From contig CAYQJO010000001.1 in assembly GCA_964417785.1 (NCBI GenBank), forward strand, positions 1 to 55,361: DNA of 55,361 nucleotides. Direction: 5' to 3'. This DNA is from DAOTUL01 sp034437435. Its GTDB lineage: Bacteria > Chloroflexota > Anaerolineae > Aggregatilineales > Phototrophicaceae. Shown here piece by piece: positions 7,545 through 16,702 of the stretch. Below the pieces are notes generated by a model. It was not told the DNA's origin. It saw only the letters and a program-made list of their open reading frames with translations, and searched no databases. A program made the translations under genes and the position numbers. Each line of letters begins with the position of its first letter. Position 1 is the first letter of the stretch.

Positions 7545-9623
7545 ATGGTAAATCGCCTGCGTTCATTAACTAACTTCGTTGACTTGCGCCAGGTCGAAGC
7601 CGTCCTCGTCAGCCTGTTTTTCATCCAGGCTCTGCGCTATCTGGTCGGGACGCTTTACGCCCGTATCGCCAGTGCCTCACTCTACCCGTCGCTGGATACC
7701 AGCTTGATCGACCCGGACCTGCCGGGATTGATCGAACCGGCGACCGCCAGCGGTGAGGTCAGCTTCCTGGTCTATATGCTGGCCCTGCCGCTGCTCACTT
7801 TGATTCTGGGCCGTTTCCGTTTCATGCTCTTCGTCGCCGCTGTGATCGCCGCCGGTGGCCGCTACATGATGGCCGCCGACACCGGTTTATCCCTGCCGAT
7901 GAGCGCCAGTCTCGTTATCGGCGGCGGACTGCTCTATATGGCCCTAATGGTACGCCACCGCGCCCGCACACTGCCGGTCATGATGGTAATGGCAATCGGC
8001 ATCGACCAGCTATTTCGCGCTGCCGGGGATACCCTCGACCCCTCATGGGGGTCGGACTACCTTACCATACAGACGATTCTGTCCATCGCCACCGTCGTTC
8101 TGGCCGGTATCACCGCAATCCCCGCCCGCAGCGACGATGACGACAGCCAGAGCGGCGTCTCGCCGGATCGGGGTTTGATGACCATCTGGAGCGGCATTGG
8201 GCTGGGTGGCCTATTATTTCTGCAACTATCCTTGCTGGCACTGCCCAACGTCGTCGCCCGCCGCGCCGAGACTGACTACGCATTGATGGTACCGCTGGTC
8301 ATGGTCGCCACCCTTCTGCCGCTGATACCCTGGGTGCGGGGGCAGGCTCGCACACTCATCGGTCTGTTCGACAGCAGTGTGCGCGGCTGGGTGTGGATGA
8401 TGATGCTGCTGCTGCTGCTGGTGTTTGGCACCCGCCTGAACGGCATCATGGCCGGAGTCGCATTGGTGCTGGCACAGTTCACTGCCAGCATGTTGTGGTG
8501 GTGGCTGGTGCGGCCCCAGGCGGCCAAAGAGCGCAACTTCACCGGCATCTGGTTGGTGATCGGCATGTTGATCTTCGCCCTGCTGGTCGTGTTCGACATC
8601 TTCACCTACGAATACGCTTTCGTGCGCGATTTCGCGCCGGAGTTCGATTTCCTCAACCCGGTGATCCCGCCGCTGCTGCGCGGCTTTCGCGGTCTGGGGT
8701 TGGCGGTTATTCTGTTGGGCGGGTTCTTCACCGCCCTACCCATGACACAAATGCAGCGGCGCATTCCCTGGACCGGGGGCAAACTGATCGCCTCCGTCTT
8801 GACTGGGCTGCTTGTCGCGGGTATGGCGACCGGTGCATCCTATCTGGCACGTCCGCCGGTCGTAACCGGTGTCATCGAACCGGAGACCGTGCGCTTCGGC
8901 TCATATAACATCCACGCCGGGTTCAACGAATTCTACCACTACGATATGGAGGCCATCGCCCTGACCATCCAGCGCAGCGGCGCGGCGGTGGTGCTGCTCC
9001 AGGAGATCGAAGCCGGGCGCATGTCCAGCTTCGGCGTCGATCAACCGCTCTGGCTGGCCCGCCGCCTGGGGATGAAGATCAGCTTCTTCCCGACCAACGA
9101 GTCGCTGCAAGGGCTGGCCGTCCTTTCACGGATCGACATCGTTTTCGATGACGGCGTACTCCTGGACAATGTCGGCAGCCAGACGGGCATGCAGCGGGTG
9201 CAGATTCTGCCCGATACCGGCGTCATCACCGTGTACAACACCCTGCTTGATCCGCTGGTAGATACCGGCGGCGAGCTTGGGGAGATCGAAGACAGCCAGC
9301 AGCGCCAGCTTGACCAGATTTTCGGCATCATCAACGCCCATCACCAACCGGACGGGCGACTGGGCCGAACGATTATCGGCGGCACATTCAATAACATCCC
9401 CGATTCTGACCTGATCCAACGGATGCGCAATAACGGATTCCAGGACCATTTCGCCGGTCAGCCGATTGAACTGGCGGCGACATTCTGGCGGACGGGTGCG
9501 CGGGCGCGGCTGGACTATTTGTGGACCTTCAATATCGGTAGTTTCCAGCCGTTGGGACGGATCGTGGTCGATAGCCAGGCATCCGACCACCGCATGCTGG
9601 TAGTAGAGATGCAGCTACGTTGA
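7545..9623 (+). CDS. Multi-pass membrane protein with C-terminal EEP (exonuclease/endonuclease/phosphatase) domain, Cwh43/PGAP2IP-like layout
   Basis: A 692-residue protein. Roughly the first 430 residues contain about ten hydrophobic helices. Residues about 446-692 are an EEP-superfamily domain: VRFGSYNIHAG, VVLLQEIEAGRM, LAVLSRIDIV, LDYLW and ASDHRMLVVEM. Two usual active-site positions are changed: the GDFN motif reads GGTFN (Asp to Thr), and the NTHL motif reads NTLL (His to Leu). The Glu of LQE and the terminal SDH are kept. The membrane-plus-EEP layout recalls Cwh43/PGAP2IP, which act on lipid anchors, but sequence identity cannot be judged here. The ATG at 7545 has AGGAG six bases upstream. 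The 3' end overlaps rnc convergently by nine bases. Confidence 0.75.
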   Translation: MVNRLRSLTNFVDLRQVEAVLVSLFFIQALRYLVGTLYARIASASLYPSLDTSLIDPDLPGLIEPATASGEVSFLVYMLALPLLTLILGRFRFMLFVAAVIAAGGRYMMAADTGLSLPMSASLVIGGGLLYMALMVRHRARTLPVMMVMAIGIDQLFRAAGDTLDPSWGSDYLTIQTILSIATVVLAGITAIPARSDDDDSQSGVSPDRGLMTIWSGIGLGGLLFLQLSLLALPNVVARRAETDYALMVPLVMVATLLPLIPWVRGQARTLIGLFDSSVRGWVWMMMLLLLLVFGTRLNGIMAGVALVLAQFTASMLWWWLVRPQAAKERNFTGIWLVIGMLIFALLVVFDIFTYEYAFVRDFAPEFDFLNPVIPPLLRGFRGLGLAVILLGGFFTALPMTQMQRRIPWTGGKLIASVLTGLLVAGMATGASYLARPPVVTGVIEPETVRFGSYNIHAGFNEFYHYDMEAIALTIQRSGAAVVLLQEIEAGRMSSFGVDQPLWLARRLGMKISFFPTNESLQGLAVLSRIDIVFDDGVLLDNVGSQTGMQRVQILPDTGVITVYNTLLDPLVDTGGELGEIEDSQQRQLDQIFGIINAHHQPDGRLGRTIIGGTFNNIPDSDLIQRMRNNGFQDHFAGQPIELAATFWRTGARARLDYLWTFNIGSFQPLGRIVVDSQASDHRMLVVEMQLR

Positions 9624-10334
9624 TGGATCGTCGGGCGCGGTGAGTTCGATTTCACCCTTTTCCAGCTTAACCAGCGCCACACGGGCAGCGGATTGAGCAG
9701 CCGAGCGTTTGCTGCGATTGCTCCCCTGTGCCACCGCATCCTCGCCGAGGTAGACCTCCACGATAAACTGTTTTTCGTGTTCCGGCCCTTCGGTGCCGAC
9801 CAGTCGATACGCCGGGGTAATGCTGTGTTCCGCCTGCGCCCACTCCTGGAACTGGCTGCGTGGGTCTTTGCGGATAGCCTCCTCCATCACATCCGCCTGA
9901 AGTACAGTCAGGCGCGGGATGACGAATTGCTTGACCGCCTCCAACCCCTGATCGAGATAGATGGCCCCAACAAGTGCCTCGAACGCACCACACAGATTGT
10001 TGATGCGCTCCCGACCGCCGCTGTTGGCCTCACCCTTGCCGATAAACAGCGATTCACCCACTTTGCAGTCGTTCGCCAGCAGCGCCAGCGACTCGGTGCG
10101 CACCAGTGCCGCCCGAAGTCGAGTCATCTCGCCTTCCGCCATATGGGGGAACCGCCGGAACAGCATGTCCGCCGTGATAAAATCGAGGATGGCATCGCCT
10201 AGGTACTCCAGGCGCTCGTTATCTTCCAATTCTTCCTCGATGTGTTCGTTGATGTACGACCGATGCGTCAACGCTCGTTTGAGCAGATCGACATCGTTAA
10301 ATCGAATACCGATACGCTCTTGAAATGCGTCCAA
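9615..10334 (-). CDS. rnc: Ribonuclease III
   Basis: Double-stranded RNA endonuclease of 239 residues that processes rRNA and mRNA. The catalytic domain carries the signature NERLEYLGDAILDF (39-52; Asp47 catalytic) and the second acidic site GAFEALVGAIYLD (Glu119). A dsRNA-binding domain occupies about 160-233, with RSQFQEWAQ and SAAQSAARVALVKL. The frame stays open well into fabF, but the only sensible start is TTG at 10334, preceded by AAGAAGGTG inside the 3' end of fabF. This gives a length close to E. coli RNase III (226). It lies directly downstream of fabF on the same strand, a common pairing in bacteria. The exact start codon is the least certain part. Confidence 0.93.
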   Translation of the reverse strand: MDAFQERIGIRFNDVDLLKRALTHRSYINEHIEEELEDNERLEYLGDAILDFITADMLFRRFPHMAEGEMTRLRAALVRTESLALLANDCKVGESLFIGKGEANSGGRERINNLCGAFEALVGAIYLDQGLEAVKQFVIPRLTVLQADVMEEAIRKDPRSQFQEWAQAEHSITPAYRLVGTEGPEHEKQFIVEVYLGEDAVAQGSNRSKRSAAQSAARVALVKLEKGEIELTAPDDPST

Positions 10335-10339
10335 AATTG

Positions 10340-11578
10340 CTACACCTTCTTGAAAATCAGCGATGCGTTGTGACCACCGAAACCGAACGAGTTGGTCATC
10401 ACCACATCCAGAGCAGCGTCGCGAGCCGTGTGTGGCACATAATCCAGATCGCACTCCGGGTCCGGCTCATGCAGATTGATTGTCGGTGGAATTCGCTGAT
10501 CGCGCAGGGACAGCACCGCAAGTGCCGCTTCCAGCGCCGCCGTCATGCCCATGCCGTGTCCGGTCATGCTCTTGGTCGAACTGACAGGGAGCCGGTCAGC
10601 GTAATCGCCAAACACCCGCCGGATGGCTTTTGTCTCCATCGGATCGTTCAAAGCGGTCGCCGTGCCGTGCGCATTGATGTAGTCTACGTCTTCCGGATTC
10701 AAGGATGCACTTTCCAGCGCCAATCGGATCGCCTCACTCGCGCCCAGACCTTCCGGCTCCGGCGCGGTGATATGGAAAGCATCGGATGTGGACCCATAGC
10801 CGACCAGTTCCGCCAGGATTGGCGCACCCCGTGCGCGGGCGCGTTCGTATTCTTCCAGCACCAGCACACCGGCTCCTTCCGCGAAGACCAGCCCTTCGCG
10901 ATTGGCGGCAAACGGTCGCATCGCACCTTCAGGATCATCGTTGCGGCGCGACATCGCACCGATCCGGTCAAACGCCGCCACGCCAATCGTGGTAATCGGC
11001 GCTTCGGCAGCACCAGCCAGGGCCGTATCAATGCGCCCCAGGCGGATCAGATCAAACGCCTGACCGATGCAGTCCGCGCCGGTGGCACAGGCTGATGTCG
11101 GTGTCTGCGAGGGACCGGTGGCACCGACCATGATACTGACCATGTTGCTGCCACCGTTGACGATTAGCATGGGGATACCAAACGGCGTCACCTTACGATG
11201 ATCGCCGGTGGTCAATACGGCAGTCATCTGGTCTTCAAAGCTGCGAATACCGCCGACCGCAGAGCCGACAATCACACTGGTCCGCGAACGATCGGCCTCC
11301 TGGATTTCCAGACCGGCGCTGGCAACGGCTTCCTGAGCGGCTCCCGCAGCGAAAAACTGGTAGCGGTCATGGCGGCGGGCTTCTTTCCGTCCGAACACAG
11401 CCTCTATATCATAATCTCTGACTTCAGCAGCGATGCGGACATTGTGGCCCCCGGTGTCGTAGAGCGTGACCGGCCCCACGCCAGAACGCCCAGCCAGCAG
11501 GTTTTCCCAGGTTGTTTCCACCGTGTTACCCACAGGTGTGATAAGCCCCAGGCCAGTCACCACGACTCGTCTGGACAT
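10340..11578 (-). CDS. fabF: 3-oxoacyl-[acyl-carrier-protein] synthase II
   Basis: A 412-residue condensing enzyme that elongates acyl-ACP with malonyl-ACP in type II fatty acid synthesis. It begins RRVVVTGLGLITPVGN. The thiolase-fold triad is visible: Cys164 in TSACATG, His304 in INAHGTAT and His341 in STKSMTGHGMG. The last motif departs slightly from the usual GHLLGA. The C-terminal glycine loop NSFGFGGHNASLIFKK is intact. A GGAA site precedes the ATG. No acpP is next to it in this window; rnc follows six bases after the stop. It is divergent from the secreted beta-propeller gene. Confidence 0.95.
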   Translation of the reverse strand: MSRRVVVTGLGLITPVGNTVETTWENLLAGRSGVGPVTLYDTGGHNVRIAAEVRDYDIEAVFGRKEARRHDRYQFFAAGAAQEAVASAGLEIQEADRSRTSVIVGSAVGGIRSFEDQMTAVLTTGDHRKVTPFGIPMLIVNGGSNMVSIMVGATGPSQTPTSACATGADCIGQAFDLIRLGRIDTALAGAAEAPITTIGVAAFDRIGAMSRRNDDPEGAMRPFAANREGLVFAEGAGVLVLEEYERARARGAPILAELVGYGSTSDAFHITAPEPEGLGASEAIRLALESASLNPEDVDYINAHGTATALNDPMETKAIRRVFGDYADRLPVSSTKSMTGHGMGMTAALEAALAVLSLRDQRIPPTINLHEPDPECDLDYVPHTARDAALDVVMTNSFGFGGHNASLIFKKV

Positions 11579-11713
11579 CAGTTATTCCTTTGCTTGTCGG
11601 ATATGCTGACGAGTTTTTGTACCACAGACCACCGGGGATTTCCAGCGTACACTCGCGCTGTCATACTGTTATGGCTACAATGTTCATTGCCAGCACATCA
11701 CAGGGAATTGTCA

Positions 11714-13774
11714 ATGAGAAAGTTTTTATTGATTACCTTCATCTTGCTTATCAACGTAACCGACATCGCCCAGACACAGAGTACATCCTGCATAACTGGC
11801 GAACGCGGTCGCGTCATCATCTATGCCACCGGTGGTGAGTTCACCAAGCTCGATAGTCTCGCGTTCCTGCGCGGGATCGACCTTACCGTCTACCAGACCG
11901 AAGCCGACTTCGTGGCTGCCCTGCGCGAACCGGATGTCGTCGGCGCGATCTATGGTGGCAGTCCCGGCAGCGAAGCCATGACGTTAGACAGTGATGGTGA
12001 CACGACCGAACCCGCCAGCCCGTTTACCGCGCTCCATGAATTCCGTCTCTCCGGGGGCCGCCTGCTCCTGCTCTACAGCGCCGATTGGGCGCAAGAAAAC
12101 GATCTGCTGCAACGGCTGTTCCGGGTATCGGTCCCGCGTGAAGGCGGCATCAACCAGCAGGATTTCGCCTTCACCTACGCTGACAGCCTGCTGCCGTACT
12201 GGCTGAAAGGACTGGCCGTAACCGTGAACGCCAGCGGCGTCGATCTGGCCTTCTCCGGCTATCTGGTCACACCGGAAGCTCAGGGCGATAAAGGCTTCTA
12301 CACAGCGGAAGACGGCAGCACACCCCTGTTGATGTCGTTCACCCAGGGTGATCTGGCGTTCCTCCCGGTCACCGTCGATGTGCGCGAGGATGCCCGCCAC
12401 TATTTCTTCGATGATCGCTATATCGACAACGCGGATAATGAACAGGCCGCCATGACTATGCTGCGGTTTGCCGAATACTGCCGTCCACCCTGGACACGAA
12501 CGCAGCCTGACCGGATCGCGTTTGTCTCCGACCGTGATGTCGATCAGGAAATCTATCTTTCCGATATAGATGGTGGCAACCTGCGCAATCTGACCGAGAA
12601 CTTCGCCAATGACCGCGACCCGAGCTGGTCGCCTGATGGTCAGCGCCTTGCCTTCGTCTCCGACCATGACGGCTTTGACGAAATCTATATCCTCAACCTG
12701 GAGACGGAGGAACTCATGCAGCTTACCGACGACGAGTTCGATGTGCGCGATCTCACCTGGTCGCCTACCGGCGAGTTCATGGCGTTTGTCTCCGAGCGCG
12801 ATCAGGACGCCGAGATTTACGTCATCGCCGCCAATGGCAGCGAGGTACGCCAACTCACCGACAACGACTACGACGATATCCACCCAACATGGTCGCCCGA
12901 TGGGACCCACGTCGCCTTCAGCACCAACCAGCCCGATCCACCCGACCCGATAGTCCTGCCGGATGGCACGCTCGCCACGCCCACACCACCGGTCCCGGAC
13001 GCCTTCGGCAACCTGTACATCAGACCGGCAGGCGATTACGAACTCTACTCGATGAACATCAACGGTCAGAGCGTCAACCAGATCACCGACAACGACGCGA
13101 TGGACATCGCACCCGACTGGTCACCCGATGGCAGCGGCATCCTGTTTATATCGGATATGCAGGCCGACCGCGCCGCTTACATTATTGGTGTGGGTGGCGG
13201 TGCGGCCCGGCGGTTATTTGCCGAGAGTTTTGTCGAGCGGCTGGCGTGGTCGCCCGATGGTACCCGCGTGGCGTTCGGGTCCTCACCGATTGTCGGCTTT
13301 GAGGCCAATATCTACATCCGCAGCCTGACCGACACCGAAGGCGGGGCGCAGTTGACCGAAACCATCGCCAACGACTGGAACCCGGCGTGGTATCCGTTGG
13401 GGACGTATATCCCCCAGGACCTCACCCGTCCCGACCACATCACTGACGACCACATCCGGATGGTGCAGGCCGTCCAGAATCAACTGGTGTTTGATGATGC
13501 GTCGGCGGATGAAGCCCGCAGCCAGCTTCAAGCCATCACCGTCGCCACCGGCCAGGATGGACTGACCTGGATTGTGCGCAATATCCCGTTCTTTGATCCT
13601 TCCCGCCACGATTGGTTCATTCTCAACGATATGCTGCGCGATATGATCGGCGATACCGGGCTGGTACTCGATACCACCCGTGTGGTTCAGGACCCGGTCG
13701 GTCTGGTTATTGATCTGTCGCAGGGCAGCTTCAACAATGAGGATTTGCTCGACTGGATGGGGCTGCGCGGTTGA
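11714..13774 (+). CDS. Secreted protein with TolB-like PD40 beta-propeller repeats
   Basis: A 686-residue exported protein. Residues 1-22 are a signal peptide (KFLLITFILLINVTDIAQ). The segment to about 265 is an unrecognised alpha/beta domain reminiscent of glutamine-amidotransferase-like folds. From about 275 to 560 there are at least five PD40/WD40-like blades with the repeated core PSWSPDGQRLAFVSD and variants (TWSPTGEFMAFVSE, TWSPDGTHVAFS, DWSPDGSGILFIS, AWSPDGTRVAFG). An unplaced domain of about 120 residues ends the protein. The frame is open far upstream, but that part is antisense to fabF; the ATG at 11714 followed by a signal peptide is the real start. Function is unknown; propellers of this type usually bind proteins or envelope ligands. 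Confidence 0.82.
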   Translation: MRKFLLITFILLINVTDIAQTQSTSCITGERGRVIIYATGGEFTKLDSLAFLRGIDLTVYQTEADFVAALREPDVVGAIYGGSPGSEAMTLDSDGDTTEPASPFTALHEFRLSGGRLLLLYSADWAQENDLLQRLFRVSVPREGGINQQDFAFTYADSLLPYWLKGLAVTVNASGVDLAFSGYLVTPEAQGDKGFYTAEDGSTPLLMSFTQGDLAFLPVTVDVREDARHYFFDDRYIDNADNEQAAMTMLRFAEYCRPPWTRTQPDRIAFVSDRDVDQEIYLSDIDGGNLRNLTENFANDRDPSWSPDGQRLAFVSDHDGFDEIYILNLETEELMQLTDDEFDVRDLTWSPTGEFMAFVSERDQDAEIYVIAANGSEVRQLTDNDYDDIHPTWSPDGTHVAFSTNQPDPPDPIVLPDGTLATPTPPVPDAFGNLYIRPAGDYELYSMNINGQSVNQITDNDAMDIAPDWSPDGSGILFISDMQADRAAYIIGVGGGAARRLFAESFVERLAWSPDGTRVAFGSSPIVGFEANIYIRSLTDTEGGAQLTETIANDWNPAWYPLGTYIPQDLTRPDHITDDHIRMVQAVQNQLVFDDASADEARSQLQAITVATGQDGLTWIVRNIPFFDPSRHDWFILNDMLRDMIGDTGLVLDTTRVVQDPVGLVIDLSQGSFNNEDLLDWMGLRG

Positions 13775-13800
13775 CGTTCACTTAAGCGGCTGTGTATGAT
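13771..13800 (+). promoter_or_regulatory. Probable sigma70-type promoter of ftsY
   Basis: TTGACG (13771-13776), an 18-base spacer and TATGAT (13795-13800) lie 58 bases before the ftsY start. The -35 box begins right at the 3' end of the upstream gene. It would drive ftsY and the overlapping methyltransferase gene. This is a consensus match only. Confidence 0.5.
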
Positions 13801-13857
13801 TAACGATCCTGGACATGGATTCGGGAGAAAATGACCAATTAACCTGGAGACAATCCG

Positions 13858-14748
13858 TTGGGCCTTTTTAGTCGCGGACTTTCAAAAACTCGCAATTCGT
13901 TCTTTGGTCGGATTGCCAACATGCTCGGCAACACCGAGATCGATGAAGACACCTGGGACGACATCGAGGCGATTCTGATCCAGGCTGACCTGGGTGTGGA
14001 TACCACACTCAAGATCATTGACCAACTCAAAGCGCGGGGTATCACCCGTAACGATGAACTTCAAGCCGCCCTGCGCGAGGTGATGGAAGAACTGCTCGAA
14101 TTCCCGCCGACAATGGACATCAGCGGACGCGAACTGTCGATTATCCTGGTGGTGGGGGTCAACGGCAGTGGCAAGACCACTTCTATCGCAAAACTGGCCC
14201 ACCGGCTGCACATCGCCGGTCGGAAAGTCATGCTGGCCGCCGGTGACACCTTCCGCGCCGCCGCCATTGACCAGCTAAATGTGTGGGGAGAACGTGTCGG
14301 TGTACCGGTCATTGCCAACAAACCCGGCTCAGACGCCGCTGCCGTCGTCTACGACGCGACCGCCGCTGCCAAAGCACGCGGCTACGAAATTCTGATTATC
14401 GACACCGCCGGACGGCTGCACACCAATTTCAATCTGATGGAAGAACTGGCGAAAATCCGTGCAATATCGGACCGGGTAGTTCCAGGTGCGCCGCATGAAG
14501 TCCTGCTGGTGATCGACGGAACCACCGGCCAGAACGCGCTGCAACAGGCCAAACACTTCAAGAGCATGATCGACGTGACCGGCTGCATCGTCACCAAATT
14601 GGACAGCAGCGCCAAAGGTGGCATGGTCTTCTCCATCTTCAACGACCTTGAACTACCCGTCCATTATATAGGCCTGGGTGAAGGCATCAACGATATGGTG
14701 TTGTTCAACCCGGAGATTTTCGTCAAGAGTTTGTTCGACGAAAACTGA
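13858..14748 (+). CDS. ftsY: Signal recognition particle receptor FtsY
   Basis: SRP-GTPase of 296 residues that docks ribosome-SRP complexes at the membrane. The helical N domain (about 1-85) is followed by the G domain: P-loop GVNGSGKTT (100-108), the insertion-box region AAGDTFRAAAIDQL (127-140), DTAGR (182-186), TKLD (246-249) and the C-terminal GLGEGINDMVLFNPEIFVKSLF. No acidic A domain is present, as in many non-proteobacterial FtsY proteins. The start is TTG at 13858 with CTGGAGA upstream at a normal distance. Its stop overlaps the ATG of the SpoU methyltransferase by one base. Confidence 0.95.
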   Translation: MGLFSRGLSKTRNSFFGRIANMLGNTEIDEDTWDDIEAILIQADLGVDTTLKIIDQLKARGITRNDELQAALREVMEELLEFPPTMDISGRELSIILVVGVNGSGKTTSIAKLAHRLHIAGRKVMLAAGDTFRAAAIDQLNVWGERVGVPVIANKPGSDAAAVVYDATAAAKARGYEILIIDTAGRLHTNFNLMEELAKIRAISDRVVPGAPHEVLLVIDGTTGQNALQQAKHFKSMIDVTGCIVTKLDSSAKGGMVFSIFNDLELPVHYIGLGEGINDMVLFNPEIFVKSLFDEN

Positions 14749-15518
14749 TGGAACAAATCACCAGCTTCCAGAACCCGAAAATCAAGCAGGTCAAGCGCCT
14801 GCGCGACCGGCGACACCGGGAGCGCGAGGCGCGGTTCGTCATTGACGAAGTGCGTGACCTGGAACGGGCGCTGGATCAGGGCTATCGGGTGGATTACGCC
14901 CTCTACTGTGCCGACCTGGGACCGGTGACCTTGCTGGAACGGGTGGGGATGGTCTACGACGTCCCCCGCTCTGTCCTGGAAAAAGTCAGCTACCGCCAGA
15001 ACCCCGCCCCCATCGTTGCCGTTATCGAACAAGCAACCCCGCCGGATACGATCAATCTGGCGGGCGGACATCCGGTGCTGGTGCTGGTCGGTCTGACCAA
15101 ACCGGGCAACATCGGCGCACTCCTGCGCACCGCCGATGCCGCCGGATTCAAGACAATCCTGCTGGTCGATACCGCGCTCGATCTGTATAACCCCAACATC
15201 ATCCGCAGCAGCACCGGCGCGTGCTTCCTGCACAATATCCACACACCGACAGCCGACGAAGCACTCCGATTGCTGCGCGAAAACGACTACCGGCTGGTCG
15301 CCGCCGCTGTGGATGGCAACTACGATCTGTTTGACGCTGATCTATCAGGCCGGGTCGCTGTCGTCCTGGGTACAGAAGACCAGGGACTCGATGCCGCATG
15401 GCTGGCCGCTGCTGAACAACGTATCCGCATTCCCATGTGCGGCACCCTCTCCGACTCACTCAATGTGTCTGTTTCTGGCGCAATTTTCATGTATGAAGCC
15501 CTGCGCCAGCACCGCTGA
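14748..15518 (+). CDS. TrmH/SpoU family RNA 2'-O-methyltransferase
   Basis: A 256-residue SPOUT methyltransferase that transfers a methyl group from S-adenosylmethionine to a ribose 2'-OH of rRNA or tRNA. All three knot motifs are seen: motif 1 GLTKPGNIGALLRTADAAG (Asn and Arg conserved), motif 2 VAVVLGTEDQGL, and motif 3 RIRIPMCGTLSDSLNVSVSG. The N-terminal part (ITSFQNPKIKQVKRLRDRRHREREARF) matches the substrate-binding domain of the TsnR/RlmB group. The target nucleotide cannot be told. It is translationally coupled to ftsY through a one-base overlap. Confidence 0.9.
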   Translation: MEQITSFQNPKIKQVKRLRDRRHREREARFVIDEVRDLERALDQGYRVDYALYCADLGPVTLLERVGMVYDVPRSVLEKVSYRQNPAPIVAVIEQATPPDTINLAGGHPVLVLVGLTKPGNIGALLRTADAAGFKTILLVDTALDLYNPNIIRSSTGACFLHNIHTPTADEALRLLRENDYRLVAAAVDGNYDLFDADLSGRVAVVLGTEDQGLDAAWLAAAEQRIRIPMCGTLSDSLNVSVSGAIFMYEALRQHR

Positions 15519-15542
15519 CCTGCGAATACCCTCAATCTCGCA

Positions 15543-15548
15543 TATAAT
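15543..15548 (+). promoter_or_regulatory. Possible -10 element before prfB
   Basis: A perfect TATAAT sits between the methyltransferase stop and prfB, 45 bases before the chosen ATG. No good -35 box is found at 16-18 bases, so this is a weak call. Confidence 0.35.
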
Positions 15549-15593
15549 TGATCTACTGGTAAAGGAGTGGAAGCCCCTTGTGGGCGTCAGGTT

Positions 15594-16691
15594 ATGAGTA
15601 GTTTTACCGAACCTCTTGCACAGATGAAAGATGAAATCTCAGGTCTCATGGAGCGCCTGAGCATTGCCGACAAAGCCGAACAGTCCCGCGCATTGGAAAA
15701 CCAGGCCGCCGAACCGGGATTCTGGGACGATCCCGAAACCGCGCAGAAAACCATGCAGCAGATGTCGCGGCTGAAAGCTCAGGTCGATACCTGGGAGAAA
15801 GTCGCCCGCCGCATCAATGACGCGCTGGAACTATCCGAATTCGATGACGAGGAGATGGAAGCAGAACTCGCCGCTGAGGTCGAAGACCTGACTCAACTGG
15901 TCGAGAAAATGTCATTCCAGGCCATGCTCTCCGGCGTCCACGACTCGGAAGATGCGATTCTCGCCATCCACGCCGGTGCCGGTGGGACCGACTCACAGGA
16001 CTGGGCCGAGATGCTGGAACGGATGTATATCCGCTGGGCCGAGCAGAGTGGCTACAAGGTCGAAATTATCGACCGCAACGCCGAGGGTGAGGCTGGCATC
16101 AAAAGTGTGACCATGAACATTCAGGGCAATTACGCTTATGGCTACCTGCGCAGTGAACAGGGTGTCCACCGTCTGGTGCGCTTGAGTCCCTTTGACTCGG
16201 CCAGCCGCCGCCATACATCCTTCGCCAAAGTGGAACTCTGGCCCGACATCCAGGGCAATATCGACATCGAAATCAACGAAAAAGACCTGCGCATCGATAC
16301 CTACCGGGCCAGCGGTGCGGGCGGCCAGCACGTCCAGAAGAACGACACAGCGGTGCGGCTGACTCACATCCCCACCGGTGTTGTAGTCCAGTGCCAGAAT
16401 CAGCGCAGCCAGGTGCAGAATCGTGACCGCGCCATGCAGATTTTGAAGGCACAGCTTTTCGAGATGGAGCGGCTAAAACAGGAGGCCGAACTGGCCGAAC
16501 TCAAGGGTGAGAATGTGGATGCCGGTTGGGGCAACCAGATTCGTTCATATGTCCTGCATCCATATCAGATGGTCAAAGATCATCGGACCAGTTTTGAAGT
16601 GGGCAATCCGGAAGCCGTCCTCGGTGGGCGGCTGGACGGCTTCATGGAGGCGTACTTACGCGCCAAAATTGATGGCATAGAATTCAGTTAG
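15594..16691 (+). CDS. prfB: Peptide chain release factor 2
   Basis: Releases finished chains at UGA and UAA stop codons. The class signature SPFDSA (about 197-202) is the RF2-type SPF tripeptide, and the peptidyl-transferase motif GGQ stands in SGAGGQHVQK (about 244-246). With ATG at 15594 the protein is 365 residues, equal to E. coli RF2. The whole coding sequence is one frame. There is no CTTTGA slip site near codon 25, so the common autoregulatory frameshift is absent. A strong AAAGGAG lies at 15561-15567, but that is 26 bases before the ATG. A GTG at 15567 would add nine residues. The start is therefore uncertain, the identity is not. Confidence 0.95.
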   Translation: MSSFTEPLAQMKDEISGLMERLSIADKAEQSRALENQAAEPGFWDDPETAQKTMQQMSRLKAQVDTWEKVARRINDALELSEFDDEEMEAELAAEVEDLTQLVEKMSFQAMLSGVHDSEDAILAIHAGAGGTDSQDWAEMLERMYIRWAEQSGYKVEIIDRNAEGEAGIKSVTMNIQGNYAYGYLRSEQGVHRLVRLSPFDSASRRHTSFAKVELWPDIQGNIDIEINEKDLRIDTYRASGAGGQHVQKNDTAVRLTHIPTGVVVQCQNQRSQVQNRDRAMQILKAQLFEMERLKQEAELAELKGENVDAGWGNQIRSYVLHPYQMVKDHRTSFEVGNPEAVLGGRLDGFMEAYLRAKIDGIEFS

Positions 16692-16702
16692 GAGAATCTT
16701 GT

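Noticed and set aside
11198..11713. Upstream extension of the beta-propeller gene to an 858-residue protein
   Set aside because: The added part is antisense to fabF and has no family features; a clear signal peptide begins at the ATG at 11714.
15594..15680. Programmed +1 frameshift in prfB
   Set aside because: No CTTTGA or similar slip site and no internal stop; the gene is continuous in one frame.
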